The translations under genes and the position numbers were made by a program. Under the pieces are notes generated by a model. That model saw only the letters and a list, made by a program, of their open reading frames with translations. It searched no databases and was not told the origin of the DNA. DNA of 64,000 nt from Diploscapter coronatus (Eukaryota; Nematoda; Chromadorea; Rhabditida; Rhabditidae), in the NCBI GenBank assembly GCA_964036155.1, contig OZ038422.1, positions 79,445,201 to 79,509,200 on the forward strand, written 5' to 3'. Positions 1 through 12,000 of this stretch are shown piece after piece. How positions within the stretch are numbered: position 1 is the stretch's first letter; every line of letters begins with the position of its first letter.

Positions 1-1022
1 CAAGTGAATTTTTTTCCCTTCCAAACATTTTGAAATTTTACTTTCAATCATTCTTGGTAGCTACATGGTCTTCTGTGTTTGTTACCAACTGATCATCACC
101 ATTTGTATTTGCCACCAAATTTTAGGATAGGGAGTGTAGGGAAAGAAAAATTAGTGACAAATACATGAGATCTAACTACAGCAATCTGTAAAAATAACGA
201 AGTGACGCCGAAATCAATAGCGTACCACTGCGACAAATAAATTACGAAAGTACAGTAATCGTCAAAATTGAAATCGATACATTCGAGGTGGGAAACCTCT
301 AAATTAATTTCTTGAAAGAAAACTATTTCGTTAAAATTTATTTTGCATCCCGAAATTACACAGAATTCTACGTGTTGTGACTAAACACAGCGAAAAAACA
401 AGATTCAGATATACGGATCCGAAAAAGGATAAATAAAAGTCAAGTGATGAGGGTGGAAATGAATGAATTTTCGCGGGTCACAAACGAATGGAGAGCTTTG
501 ATAAAGCAAATGGTTTTTCTCTACTAGATAAATAAAACTGTTATCATCAAAACGAAAACATCGTGGTTTTCAAGGGAATTTGAAACATACAAAGAAAGGT
601 TTGAAAGTCACGAAAGAAAGATAAAATGTGTATTTAGAATTCGTACCAGTCGACGAGAATGAAACGTGCTCACATATTTTGTTAAAACCAGAGAAATCTA
701 AAGAAGGAAAAACGAATATTTTGGAGAAAATAGAAGTTATCACAGCCCTTTTTATCTCATATGTATTGGATTAGCGTCATTCAAAGGAAACATGATAGTC
801 ACAGTAACTCAGAATAAACTCGGAAAATTATCATTTTTCATTAAAATGTGATGTTTTCCTGCTTTTACTGTAACTTTCAGCGAAATAAAATTATGTTTGA
901 ATTCGAAATAAAATAGGGAAAAGCTGAGTAACTCGAAAAGTTATGAAAAAGGAATAATGCAGATTAGTATGAGAGAATAAAAGTTACCGTTGTTTACTCA
1001 TAGTCAGGCAAATTATGGCTCT
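1..1022. other. Intergenic sequence at left edge
   Basis: I see no convincing exon in this stretch. It lies downstream of the YIPF-type gene, whose stop is at 1025-1023 on the minus strand, so its right part should contain that gene's 3' UTR. No AATAAA appears within about 300 bases of the stop on the minus strand. The sequence is AT-rich with short A and T runs and has no tRNA-like or repeat structure that I could recognise. Confidence 0.5.
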
Positions 1023-4000
1023 TCAAGTGGACTTCTTATCATCGGGTTTAGTTTCTTTCGTCTCCTCTTTAGGCTTGGTTCCCTCAGGTTTGGTTTCAGT
1101 TTTTGTATCCGGCTTCGCTTCCGATGTTGCTTCAACTTCAGTTTTGGGTTTGTTGTCTTTGCCTTCAGATTCAGGCTTTTTCCCTTCTTCCTCTTTCGGG
1201 TTTTCATTTGGTTTCTTGCTGGTCTGAAATCCCAATTTATCAATTTATTCTGTAAGGGTCAACTTTCAGAAGTGCTTGAAACATTTAATGAAAATTTTAT
1301 AGCACACTACTTTCATCTGCATCCAAACAAATTGTAAACCTTAAGGTTTTCCTACAATCATTATAAAAATGTAGAGGCAAAAAGTGGCAATTTAATAAAA
1401 TTTGTTTTCTTTTCGATTTTCCAAGATATTATTTCTTTCCAAAAGGCATGTGCAACATTTTCCCGCCCATCTCATCTCAGAAAACTCGACTTTTGAACAT
1501 GTCTGCTTCCCATAAAGCACATGAGTTATCAGAACGTGAAATATGACAAATTTCAAAGGAAACAGATGGATAATTCAGAGAACTGCCATTCCTACAAGTG
1601 ATTTTATTTTACGTAAAAACCTCTTTATTCTCTCCTTCTGATAGATTTAAATATCTCGAGTCTGTGCGTGGGTGTGGGTTGGTCACATTTCATGTCGAGT
1701 GAGTTTCAAAACCTCTACTTGCTTACATCGTCTTTCTTCTCTGCAGCAGGCTTGTCCTTGGTTTCTTCAGCAGGCTTCTTGGTGTCTTTGTTCTCCTCTT
1801 TTCCGGATTTTCCCGAATCGCCCGACTTGTTCTGATCCGGTTGCGAGAGCACCTGAAGAAAAGAACTTGGAAAACTTGAACTTTAATTTTTCTAGCTTCT
1901 TAATGATATAAGTATAGCTGCAATCTTCATCGGTTTGGAGATTTCCCAAGTTTGTATATAGATACCGTGAAACATATGCGAAATGTTAGATTTTGTGAAT
2001 ATTGCGATTGACTTGTTGGAGACTTACTCGTAAAGTGATGATGAATCTTCAAAATGTGTTTATAATTTCAAAGTGATCTTCCGATAATTTCGATGCTTAT
2101 AACCAAAAGTTGAAGCATATTTTAAAATAGTGTTAGTAAAGGCGTTAAATGCGCTGACCTGACTTGCCTTTTCCGGCAGCTTGACTTCTGGTTGGGGCTG
2201 CTCCTTCTTGTCGCCGGCAGGGTTCTTAGGCAGATCCGAAATGGCCGCCGGCAGCTGGGTTGTCACAGGGACTGCAGGACCGTCGCCCGGTTTGGCCGGG
2301 TGCATCGCGTCGAAGAAGTATTCCTGCAAATTGCAGCTTTGGGGGAAAATAATTTGGGACTCGGTAATATTTTTTTTCGAAAATATGAACCTTTTAAAAA
2401 TAAATTAAACTAAAAAAGAAATTGGAAAAATACGAGAAGAAATTAGTCTAAATAATTTAGCTCCAAACAAGATAAGGTAGAATTTGGTAGAGAAATGAAA
2501 CTTTTTTTCATGTAACTTCGCGTGCAACTATTTATCTATCTTGCTGAAATTGGAGTTATTCGAAAAGAGGCTTGATATTTTAGCGAAAGATAAATCATTG
2601 CGTGGAAAAGAAATAGATAGTTTGTTAAAGTATGGATTTTTCTCAGTAAATTACCCACCTTGAACGAGAACGCGAGCAAGAAGTGCAGGAAGATCACCAT
2701 GAAAATCGTGCCGAACGCGATCTGAATAAAGTCGAAAGGTAAAAAATAATTACGAACATCCCTTCCAAGAATGAGTTCAATTTTCCCAAGTTTTTCGGAG
2801 TTGATAAATTTCATCCACTTTTTCACTGTCTTGGAAGAAAAGTGCACAATATTTGATGGAATGTATTCAAAATTTGGAATAAAAGTACCAAAGTACCCAT
2901 ACTCCGTATAAAAATAGTTTCAGAAACCTCACCAATTTGTTGGGATCATTTTGGAAGGAGGGCCAGATGGCCTTTGCCAACACAGTGCCACTCAACGAAA
3001 CTGCGACCAGAATCAGAATCCAACGGAACAGATTCCAGTCGATCGTCCACAGAATCTGAAAGGATTATTTTTAAATTATAGATTTTATGCTATTTTTAAC
3101 AACTGCACGAACCGTAAAACTGTCCTTGACAAGGAATATTGTTATTTAGGAACTGTTGAAACACATTCAAAACTTTTTAAAGTGAATGAAATCATTTGTG
3201 ATATCTATTTTCTAAATAAAAAATGTTATCAAAGTGGAATAAACTAGAGAAAGTTGAAACTGTATTGAAACATACAAAAATTTTCAACATTTCATTAATT
3301 GATCAAGAGTAAAAATTTCCCAATTTGACAGATACACATCTCGAAACTTACAGAAACAGGAATGAAGATGGTGAGACTGTATCCATAGGCACAGAGCAGG
3401 TCGATGAAGGGGTACTGGAATTCCGACTGACGATACCACGACAGGGCGAACAGGGCCAGGGGCACGCCGATCACGTAGAAGAAGATCATCGTCGAGGCTG
3501 AGGTCACTGCAAATGCCAATTCAGAACGGTTTTTTTAAAATCTCGCATGATTTTAAATGCGTCAACTTTTGGGATATACAAATAAATGCTTTAGAAATTA
3601 TTTGCGTAAAAGAAAGATTGAAAAATTTAGACGTGCGTTTCTAAATTTCCAGAAGTAAAAACTCTTCATCAAATTACTATGTTTCAAGAGTTCAATATTC
3701 CCGAAAATAGGTAAAGGATGTAATGCTTTTCTTTCTGCTACTTTTCGTTAAAAAGTAAAAAAAAAAAAAAAACATAATAATAAACCTTACCGAGCCTGAA
3801 ATCGCTGCCGTATTCTCCAGCTCCGCCTTCGTTCTCGATGAACTGCGCCAGGTTACCGAAAATGCCGATCGAAAACACCAACGTCACAGAAACCCAGAAT
3901 GGGCCTGAATATAGAAATTATTGGCTGCAAATATTATTTTGTCAAACACAGAAAGAAAGGAAGAATAACATTTAGCAGGACTGCATTCAAAATCAACAAC

Positions 4001-4787
4001 AACATAGTTTCCTTTTGAAAAATATTAACCTACCCCACAAATCGGGAATGGGCTGGATGAAATCGGTGATGAAGTTCTTGTGGGTCGGCACGACGCTGTT
4101 CAGAAGGCGCTTCATGACCTTAATTAATGGAATCAGCTTTGGAATATGGCATATTTCATTAAATGAGAAAATTTGGTCGTTTCGTGATATTTTGTGTTGA
4201 AGGCTATTAGGTTGATAATAAAAAGGAAATAAGTATTCAAAAAGTGGAATATACCTCATGAAATCTAATTGTTCAAAATTACAAGCTAGTTTGCTGAGCG
4301 TTTCATTTTACTAGAGTTGGCCATTAAATTTCAGAACATTTACAAAAAAAATTCACCTGATCAGTGTCGACGTCGAAGTACTGCTGATAGAAAGTGAGAT
4401 TGAAGAACCCCTTCCTGCCCTGCTGCGTCTCGAAGCCAGCATCATCGTTGTTGACGAGTCGACGACCGTCCGAAATCGAGCCCGAGAATGAGCCTGCGCC
4501 ACTCTGCTCGTTCGTCGAATTGACCGAGACGAAATCATTCGCAAACGCTGAAATTTCTTGCGTTTAGAAAATGCTATGCGGTAAAAATTATGGTTGGATT
4601 TGAAGCGTGTCTAATTAAGCATTTTGTGTAAATAGTGGCAAATTTTCAGTGGCGGAAATGCTTTATTTGCTTGGGATTCTAAACGAATTGCAGAATAAGA
4701 TTCCCGAAATCTTACTAGAGAGCTTGTAACTTATTTGAAGTGTTTTACGAAACTCGTTGACTCACATGTGAAATTCAAGTCGTCCAT
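1023..4787 (-). CDS. Yip1-domain Golgi membrane protein, YIPF1/YIPF2 type
   Basis: Ten exons (4787-4766, 4547-4357, 4118-4034, 3904-3791, 3506-3352, 3055-2933, 2721-2659, 2323-2159, 1852-1727, 1223-1023) sum to 1,245 nt and encode 414 aa. The segment PDLWGPFWVSVTLVFSIGIF and the following five hydrophobic stretches match the YIPF1/2 Yip1 domain, including the FFDA motif after the last membrane segment. Proteins of this family are multi-pass membrane proteins of Golgi and transport vesicles linked to Rab function. The N-terminal ~100 residues are polar and cytosolic. After FFDA there is an unusual ~160-residue tail rich in Lys, Glu, Pro and Thr, against about 20 residues in human YIPF1. The start MDDLNFT is the only ATG feeding the exon chain. 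The gene lies 686 bp downstream of ZRANB2 on the same strand. Family assignment is secure; YIPF1 versus YIPF2 is not meaningful here. Confidence 0.9.
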
Positions 4788-5473
4788 CGCTGTGCCTGTC
4801 TATAGATTTGCCACTTGATCAAATGAACTGATCTCTTTTCGTGATCCAATAATACAAATTCTGAAAAACGTGGAAATTTTAAAAATTCAAAGAAAATTTA
4901 AGGTATTCAAGAGGACTCTAACCTCATCAAAATAAACAAAAAACGGACACTTCAAAAAATCTTGTATTTTCGAAAAAAAAAAGAAAAAAAAGTGCAACCA
5001 GAGAATCAAGAGAAAGTGATAAAACTGATAAATTATGGAGGAACTTTTTTGGTAGAATACCAGTTAGTTTTCAAAATTGTCAGATTTAGTTTTCAATGTG
5101 TGACAGATAGTTTTCAAGGGTTCCATCGTTTTTGAGAGGACGTACCTGATGGCGAGAAAAGGTGAATAACGGAGGGTTATTGGGAGATGGGGAAAGTCAA
5201 CAACTCGTATAGGAAGGGAGATATTCCAATTTCGCAAGAAAGGAGAGAACGGTAAAATTTTTGGAACAAACAGGAGAAATTCGTGAAACTTTTCTCTTTC
5301 TTCTAAAAAAAGTTTCAGTTTTTATTTTTCGCCTATTTTTGTAAAAAAAAAAAAAATTCAAAAATCACTGGAAACTTTGAGAAGAATAATTTTGAAAAAA
5401 AACACATTAAATAAAACGACAAAAATAAGTAACGTCACCATTTGATCATTTGATACTAAGTAAATGCCTCATT
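4788..5473. other. Spacer between ZRANB2 and YIPF-type gene
   Basis: No coding sequence was found. It holds the 3' UTR of ZRANB2 and the 5' region of the downstream YIPF-type gene. At 686 bp it is longer than typical nematode intercistronic spacers, so co-transcription is possible but not indicated. It has several A/T homopolymer runs. Confidence 0.5.
5321..5326 (-). terminator. Putative poly(A) signal of ZRANB2
   Basis: AATAAA on the minus strand, about 150 nt past the ZRANB2 stop codon. It is the nearest canonical signal and would separate this transcript from the YIPF-type gene. The site is read by eye only. Confidence 0.45.
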
Positions 5474-8389
5474 CTATCTTCTCCTATCCCTGGATCTGGA
5501 CCTGCTTCTGGTCCTTCTCCTCTCCCTGCTCCTGTCTCTGTCATCCCTCCTTCTTTCTCTGTCTCGGTCTCTGTCATCTCGATGTCTGTCGTCTCTGCGT
5601 CTATCGCGATCTCGGGAACGTGACCTGGAAGATATAATCATCAAAATCTCTTAAGCTAGGTTTCATGGTTCTCATATCTTAAAAAAGTCTCCGTTGGTAA
5701 ACGCTGTGGCTTAATAACTAATGTTGTCTAATCTTTTTTTCAAATAAGTTTCAATCTTTAAGAAAATATTTGAGGAAGTGTTGAGCTTCGATCATCCATA
5801 TGGTTTCAAAATTTGTTAAGTCAAGAAAATCATTCACCTTCTCCTCTCCCTGTCTCTGTCGCGACTCCTTCTGTCACCCCGATCTCGGCTTCGACTTCTC
5901 CGTCTGTCTCTGTCCCTTTCCCTGGATCGGCTCCTCTTCTTGCTCCTTTCTCGATCGCCACGTTCCCTGCAAGTGCTCAAATAAGTTTCACAGAGTTCAT
6001 AAATTACTATTTCTTCTTTCTCGCCAGCAAAACTGGGAAACCTTACCTGTCTCTTTCCTTGCAGCTTTTCCTGACTTTGTCCCTCTTGTCCTTGTTTTCC
6101 TGATCGCTTTCCGGGCATGAACATTCGCCGCCAGAACACGAGCAGGAGCAGCTGAAAACTTAGCCACTTATGGGATTATTTTGATTCTTTGAAAAGATAG
6201 TTTTGTGCCACATCAAGTTTGGTCTTTTAATTCTGTAAAAATCCTTACTCGCTCTCCTCGTCCTGATTCTGCTCCTTTTCCTTAACCTTAGTGACGATTT
6301 TCTGAATTTCCTCCTTCTTCTCAATGATTTCTGGATCGGCAGTCAGGTCGTATTTTCCCAAGTCCTCGTCGTCATCATCGTCTTCTTCTTCTTCTTCCTG
6401 AAATTTACTCTTCAAGTTCTACTATTTTCAGACTACTGGTTTACTAATATTTTATTGGAAGAGATTCACATTAAAGGCGTTTTTTTGCAACGTATTAGAA
6501 AGAAATCTTTAATCTACATCACTTCGAAAAAAAAAGTATTTTAATAAAAACTAACCTCTTCTTCCTCGAGTTTGGCTGCAGCATCGAGTTTGTACTTGTC
6601 GAGTCCCGAGGCCTCTTCATCATCCCCCTCATCATTCATTTCTTCATCTTCTACCGATTTGGTTTTTGAGATCTGCAAATTCGATGTTTCAAAATTATCA
6701 GAGATTGAAGGTAGGAAAAGTTGAACTATTATAGGCTCTCCATTCTTCGATATCGATTTCATGGTTTTTTCTCGAAATTCTAGCACAAAAAGGTTTCAAA
6801 TGGCGAGAAAAAGAATACAAAATTTTTACATTTAAGGCATTATTATTATTATCCAATATCATATGAGAAATTACCGTACCTCTCCCTTTTTCTTCTTCTT
6901 ACGTCCGAACTCGTCGAACTCTTCATCGTAGTCTCTCTGAAAACGTGCATTGGCAATTTTTGAAAGTAAAAGATTTGTGTACCTGAATGTACTCGACGTC
7001 CTGTCTGTCCATGAACCCACCCCCATAGCCGGTACGCATTTCCAGATCTGCCAGCTTAGGTGCATTGCACACGTTGCAGGTCTTGCGACGCGCCCAGTTC
7101 ACGTTGCCGCATCTCAAAATCAACATTGGAGGAAAAATGGAACATTTCTATACGTGAAAAGTTGTGTAATAAAATATTCGATTGTCTTGGAAAAAAACTA
7201 AAAGATACGTTTTAAAAGATTCTATTAAGTGGATAATGAATAAGAGGTCAGTACTTTGAGTCAATTAAATTAAACTAAATTAAAAGATATGAAAAGGACT
7301 CACATGTTGTGACTTACTTGGAACAGACCCAATCCTCAGCGGAAAAGAGACCCTTCGACTTTTCCGCCATTTCTTTGCCGATTTCCTTCCCAACGCGAGA
7401 CTTTGATTGGGGTTTGGCTGAAAATTGCATTTCTTAAAGTTCAAATAAAAAAATAATAATTGAAATTTAGTATATTTCAAAGTTTTCAAGAATCACATTA
7501 ATAAAACTGTTTCTTTTTAGTTACCTAATTATAGCCTTTGTGAGTTCAAAAAAACAAGGCTATTTCGATCAGATAGATAGTTGCAAAATCATAGGTTGTT
7601 CGAAAGTGTCGAGCTTGTTCATCAGAACAAAATATTTCACGTTTGTTATTTCTCTCCTTAGAAAGATTATACAGATTTCTAGAACTAAAACGAGTTTCAG
7701 GTAAAGATTTTTTTTCTTTAGATAGTGAGCGTAGATGCTCAAATTTGAATATACAGAAGTTTAACTTTTCTTCCTGATTAAAACGTTTTTGCAATTTTCA
7801 AATCTCATCAACATCAAATCTGAGAAGCCATTTGCGCTTTTCATTTTGAGATGTGAAAAATTACTTGATTTCGTAATGCTAAATAATCAATTTCACTGTT
7901 TCTTTCAACCCTTTTCAAAGAGTTCTGAAACCTACATTTGCCGCATTGTCCACATCGAGTGGACGACTCCGCATTGATTTCTGCGCACTTCGCGTCCACG
8001 CACGCCCACTCGCCCTCCTTCAGTGCGCGACGTCTGGAAATATGGAACTCAGTTTTTAGATTGTTTTCGAAAATATGCCGTATTTTATCCGAAAAATCGA
8101 ATTTCAAAATTATTTCTCCTGCAGACAGACCTAGGGTGGCATCTAGGTTAAAACTTTCGAACGTACCCCCTCTTTGAACCAAAATGCTACACTAAAATTT
8201 CTCTACGTACTACCCTATGTATCGAATTTCTATAGGAAAATTTTATCTTGCGTACTCTTATAATTATTTTTCGCTGAAATTCTGCTTAGGTCTGTTTTTC
8301 TGGATAAATTCTCCTGGAAAATACCTGCGCTCCTTCTCCTCCCTTTCATACCGCTCCCGTTCAGCGGCTCGTTCTTCCCGAGTTGACAT
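5474..8389 (-). CDS. ZRANB2: RanBP2-type zinc finger splicing factor ZRANB2 with RS tail
   Basis: Ten exons (8389-8325, 8033-7936, 7417-7318, 7112-6983, 6936-6880, 6672-6556, 6397-6249, 6151-6047, 5966-5838, 5624-5474) sum to 1,101 nt and encode 366 aa. Order: a charged N-terminus, zinc finger 1 (WACVDAKC, then C-x2-C), the linker AEKSKGLFSAEDW, zinc finger 2 with the RNA-contact signature GNVNWARRKTCNVC, the family motif RTGYGGGF, a KKKKK basic stretch, a long acidic region with two DKYKL/GKYDL repeats, and a C-terminal Arg/Ser/Asp tail. ZRANB2 is a nuclear protein that binds 5' splice-site-like RNA and affects alternative splicing. A TTTTCAG lies two bases before the ATG, fitting SL trans-splicing. 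Oddities: finger 1 has lost the N-W-A-R-R residues, and an exon encodes a Cys cluster (CSCSCSGGECSC). Confidence 0.93.
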
Positions 8390-9085
8390 TCCTGAAAATA
8401 CAAGTAAAAATAACATTGCCAAATTCGAAGAGCGAGTTTTTCAAAAACGAAAGCGAAAATTCACGAATTTCAGCGTGGTTTCCCACGGAAATGGATTCGA
8501 AGTAAAGAGCTAGATTGGGCTGCGTCCACTTGGGATAGGGGTTCAAGAGAAATTAGAATAAAACAGAAAAATAGAGAAAATCGAAAATTAGCGTGAACTG
8601 GCAAGAAAGCCACGATTGACACTCGATTTCATCGCCCTGCATTTACGCGCGTCGCTTGGCAAAAAAAGTTGACTGCTCCACGTAGGATAGATTCTGTCGT
8701 CGATAATTGACCAATTATCCCATTAATTGTCGAGAATTTTCGGCAATTAATCTGTCGGGAAACAATTAGGATAATTGGGCTAATTATCCACCACTTTCCC
8801 TGACTTTTGCATCGTTTCTTGCGGTGAATTTTGAAGGGAAATTGATCGAACTTTGTTCCTTTGGAGGTTTCAGTTAGTTGCTCCATTTTTGAGATAGTTA
8901 CCCTAATTAGACTGCCACGAGATAGTTAGGGCAGCTATCCTCCGATCTTATTCTTTGGTTGTGAAATTTTTTCTCGTGAAACTTCTATGAAAATAGATTT
9001 ATTCTCAACTTTTCTACTCGAGTTGATTTGTTCCGTTAGTTGATTTAATTTGGAGGCAATTAAAGTAGTTGAGGTAGCGACCGCA
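8390..9085. promoter_or_regulatory. Divergent promoter region of ZRANB2 and copb-1
   Basis: The 696 bases between the two ATGs contain no open frame I trust and must hold both promoters. Two dyads with the same half-site, GATAATT...AATTATC, lie at 8702-8719 (2-bp spacer) and 8769-8789 (5-bp spacer), within a dense run of TTAATT/AATTAT words. A TTTTCAG trans-splice-like acceptor sits just before the ZRANB2 ATG. No TATA box was obvious. Confidence 0.5.
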
Positions 9086-12000
9086 ATGAGCAGCGAACTG
9101 CCGTGTTACACGCTCATTCACACGCCCACAGACATCGATCTGCCCAGCGAGGCGCAGCTCAAAGAGAAGTTCGAAAAAGGTAGGCTTTGTGCAAATTAGA
9201 AATTCGACAGATTTTTCTGAAAAAAGAAGTCCTTTCGAAAGTTTGTGCTATGTTCTCGATTACGCGATCAGATTAGCTGAATGATTTGGATTTTGAGTTT
9301 CTCGAAACCTGTATCTCACTTGAAAAATTTCGCTATTTTTTCAAGTGCCGTTTGAAAAAATGGAATTTTTTGTCAATCTAGGTGAACACGAAAACAAGTC
9401 AAGATCCACTTACTCTCTTTATATATTTGCTCCGAATTTTATGCATTTTCTGTAACATAAAACTTCTAAATTTAGGCGCGGACAAGGACAAAATCGATGC
9501 CCTCAAGAAGTTGATCTACACGATCCTCAATGGGGATAAAGTCAGCCAGGTATGAATAATTTCACATTTTAGAAAGAATGACCCTGTATCTTCTACGGAA
9601 CTAACTAGAATTCAAATTTCTTCGACATTTTTTTTTTCAAAGAGTTGTTGCTTTTCATCATTCTCATGTTCATTCTCTATCAAATTGGCTCTCTGGCTTT
9701 CAAAGGCTTCCTCAACCTTTCTGAGCATACAGCAATGTTCTCGAAATTTGCAGGGCATGCTGATGCACGTGATCCGCTTCTGTCTGCCGTCGAACGACCA
9801 CACGCTCAAGAAGCTGCTGCTCATCTTCTGGGAGACCGTTCCCAAAGTGAATGCACAGGGCAAACTGCTGCAGGAGATGATCCTCGTGTGCGACGCCTAT
9901 CGCAAGGACCTGCAACATCCCAACGAGTTCGTCAGGGGGTCCACTCTCAGGTCACATTTTCTATTTTTACTTTTTAAGAAATACGATCGAATCAGCAACG
10001 TCAATGCTCTTTAAAAATATTTTGGCCATATGTTTGAATCTTGAAACGTATAAAGTCGCGAACATTTTGCATCCAAAATTATCATTGAGCAATTCTTGTC
10101 GATATTTTTTTAAATAGCCGTGGAACCAGGCATGAAAGTGTTTGACACTGCAGTGTCAGTGTCAGTGCCAGTCGCAAAAATGGGGTCAATTTTAAAATCT
10201 TCACGAAACATTGCTATCACTGACCTTTAAAAATGATCAAATTTATCTTGATTTTGAAACTTATTGGAAAAATGTCGATTTGCAGATTTCTGTGCAAGTT
10301 GAAGGAGCCCGAGCTGCTGGAGCCGTTGATGCCGTCCATCAGGCAGTGCCTCGAGCATCGTCACTCCTACGTTCGTCGCAACGCTGTCTGCGCTATTTTC
10401 ACCATCTACAGTAAGATTGTCTTTTCTTTTAGAAAAAAGAAATAGCAAATAACGTTCATTCTAGAAAACCAATCGTCGTTTTCTTTTTGTAAGAGACGCT
10501 CCAAAGACTTTATTTCAATAGACTTGATAAAAATGTTTCGTGAAGAAATGCATATTGTCATAGTCCTAAAAGATACAAAATACGTCTTCCAGAAAACTTC
10601 GAATTTCTGATCCCTGACGCACCCGAATTGGTGTCCAATTTTCTGGAAGGGGAGCAGGACGCTTCGTGCAAGAGAAACGCGTTCATGATGCTGCTCCATG
10701 TCGATCAGGCCAGGGCTCTCGACTATTTGTCCGGTAACTCATTAATTAACTGAGTATTTAGAGAACTTTGGCTATTTGCCATTTATGGTTAGTCGAAACG
10801 ATCAATATTTTGGGGAGTTTTAGATCCGCTTAGCTAGAGCTGACAACACATTTCACTCGTTTTTTTTCTAAAAATAATCTAATTTGAAAATTTATGTTTT
10901 ATTTATCTTTATTTAATTAAGGCTGCATTGAGCAAGTGACGCAGTTCGGAGACATTCTGCAGCTGATCATCGTGGAGCTCATCTACAAGGTGTGCCATGC
11001 CAATCCCGCAGAGAGGGCTCGTTTCATCCGCTGCATTTACAATCTCCTGCAGTCCAACTCCGCTGCTGTCAGGTAAACAACTTTTTTCTTGTAAATACGG
11101 TACTCTCAAATATCTATGAGATGAACGTTGCTTCTTTGTCCGCCTACGTCCTCACCACGCTCTCTTCTTTTTCAGACTACTTTCATTCCGCAGTTCGCAC
11201 CAGCGTTTTTACTTTTCTCGTTGGGTAAAATTCATCTCACAAATAATGAGCAGAACGATTAACGCGGAACTTGCCGGGTTATAATAAGGCGATTTTGAAA
11301 CGTACCTAATGAAGAAGACGAAAATTTTTGAATTCATTGCTTATTTATGTTTCAAAGGTTGTATATTCGTGAAGGATAAATTGAGACTTTACTGATAAAT
11401 AACTTCTCTAGAAAAGGTCGTTTGTGAAGTTCATAAGTCTACCAGGTAGCTATGCAGAACAACCATGAGGTGTTTTCCCTATTCACCTTCTTCCTTTCTG
11501 CCTTAACAATTCTCTATTGCTTTACAAACTTTGCTATTGTTATAAACGTACAAGGAAATGTTTTCAGATACGAAGCGGCAGGCACCCTGATCACGCTCTC
11601 GTCTGCCCCGGCAGCAATCAAGGCAGCTGCCACGGCCTACATCGACCTGATCGTCAAGGAGAGCGACAACAATGTCAAGCTCATCGTTCTCGACAGACTC
11701 ATCGATCTCAGGTATACGATAGAATTACGGTAATCCATCTGAATGAAGAGTTGCAGACAGAACTCGGCAAATGAGCGCGTCCTTCAGGAACTCGTCATGG
11801 ATATTCTCAGGGTAAATTGACTTTCTTTTGAAAAGCGAGGCTCCTAGGAAGGTTCTCCCAGTTCACAGAATGCACATTATGAAAATTCACCCTCTTTTCT
11901 CTTCTTTCCAACAAATTCTTCTAAAGATTGATTCACTCTTCAAGAAGTCGAAAATTCATATTTTTAAGCAGTCTACAAATTCGACAACGTTTTCACGTCT

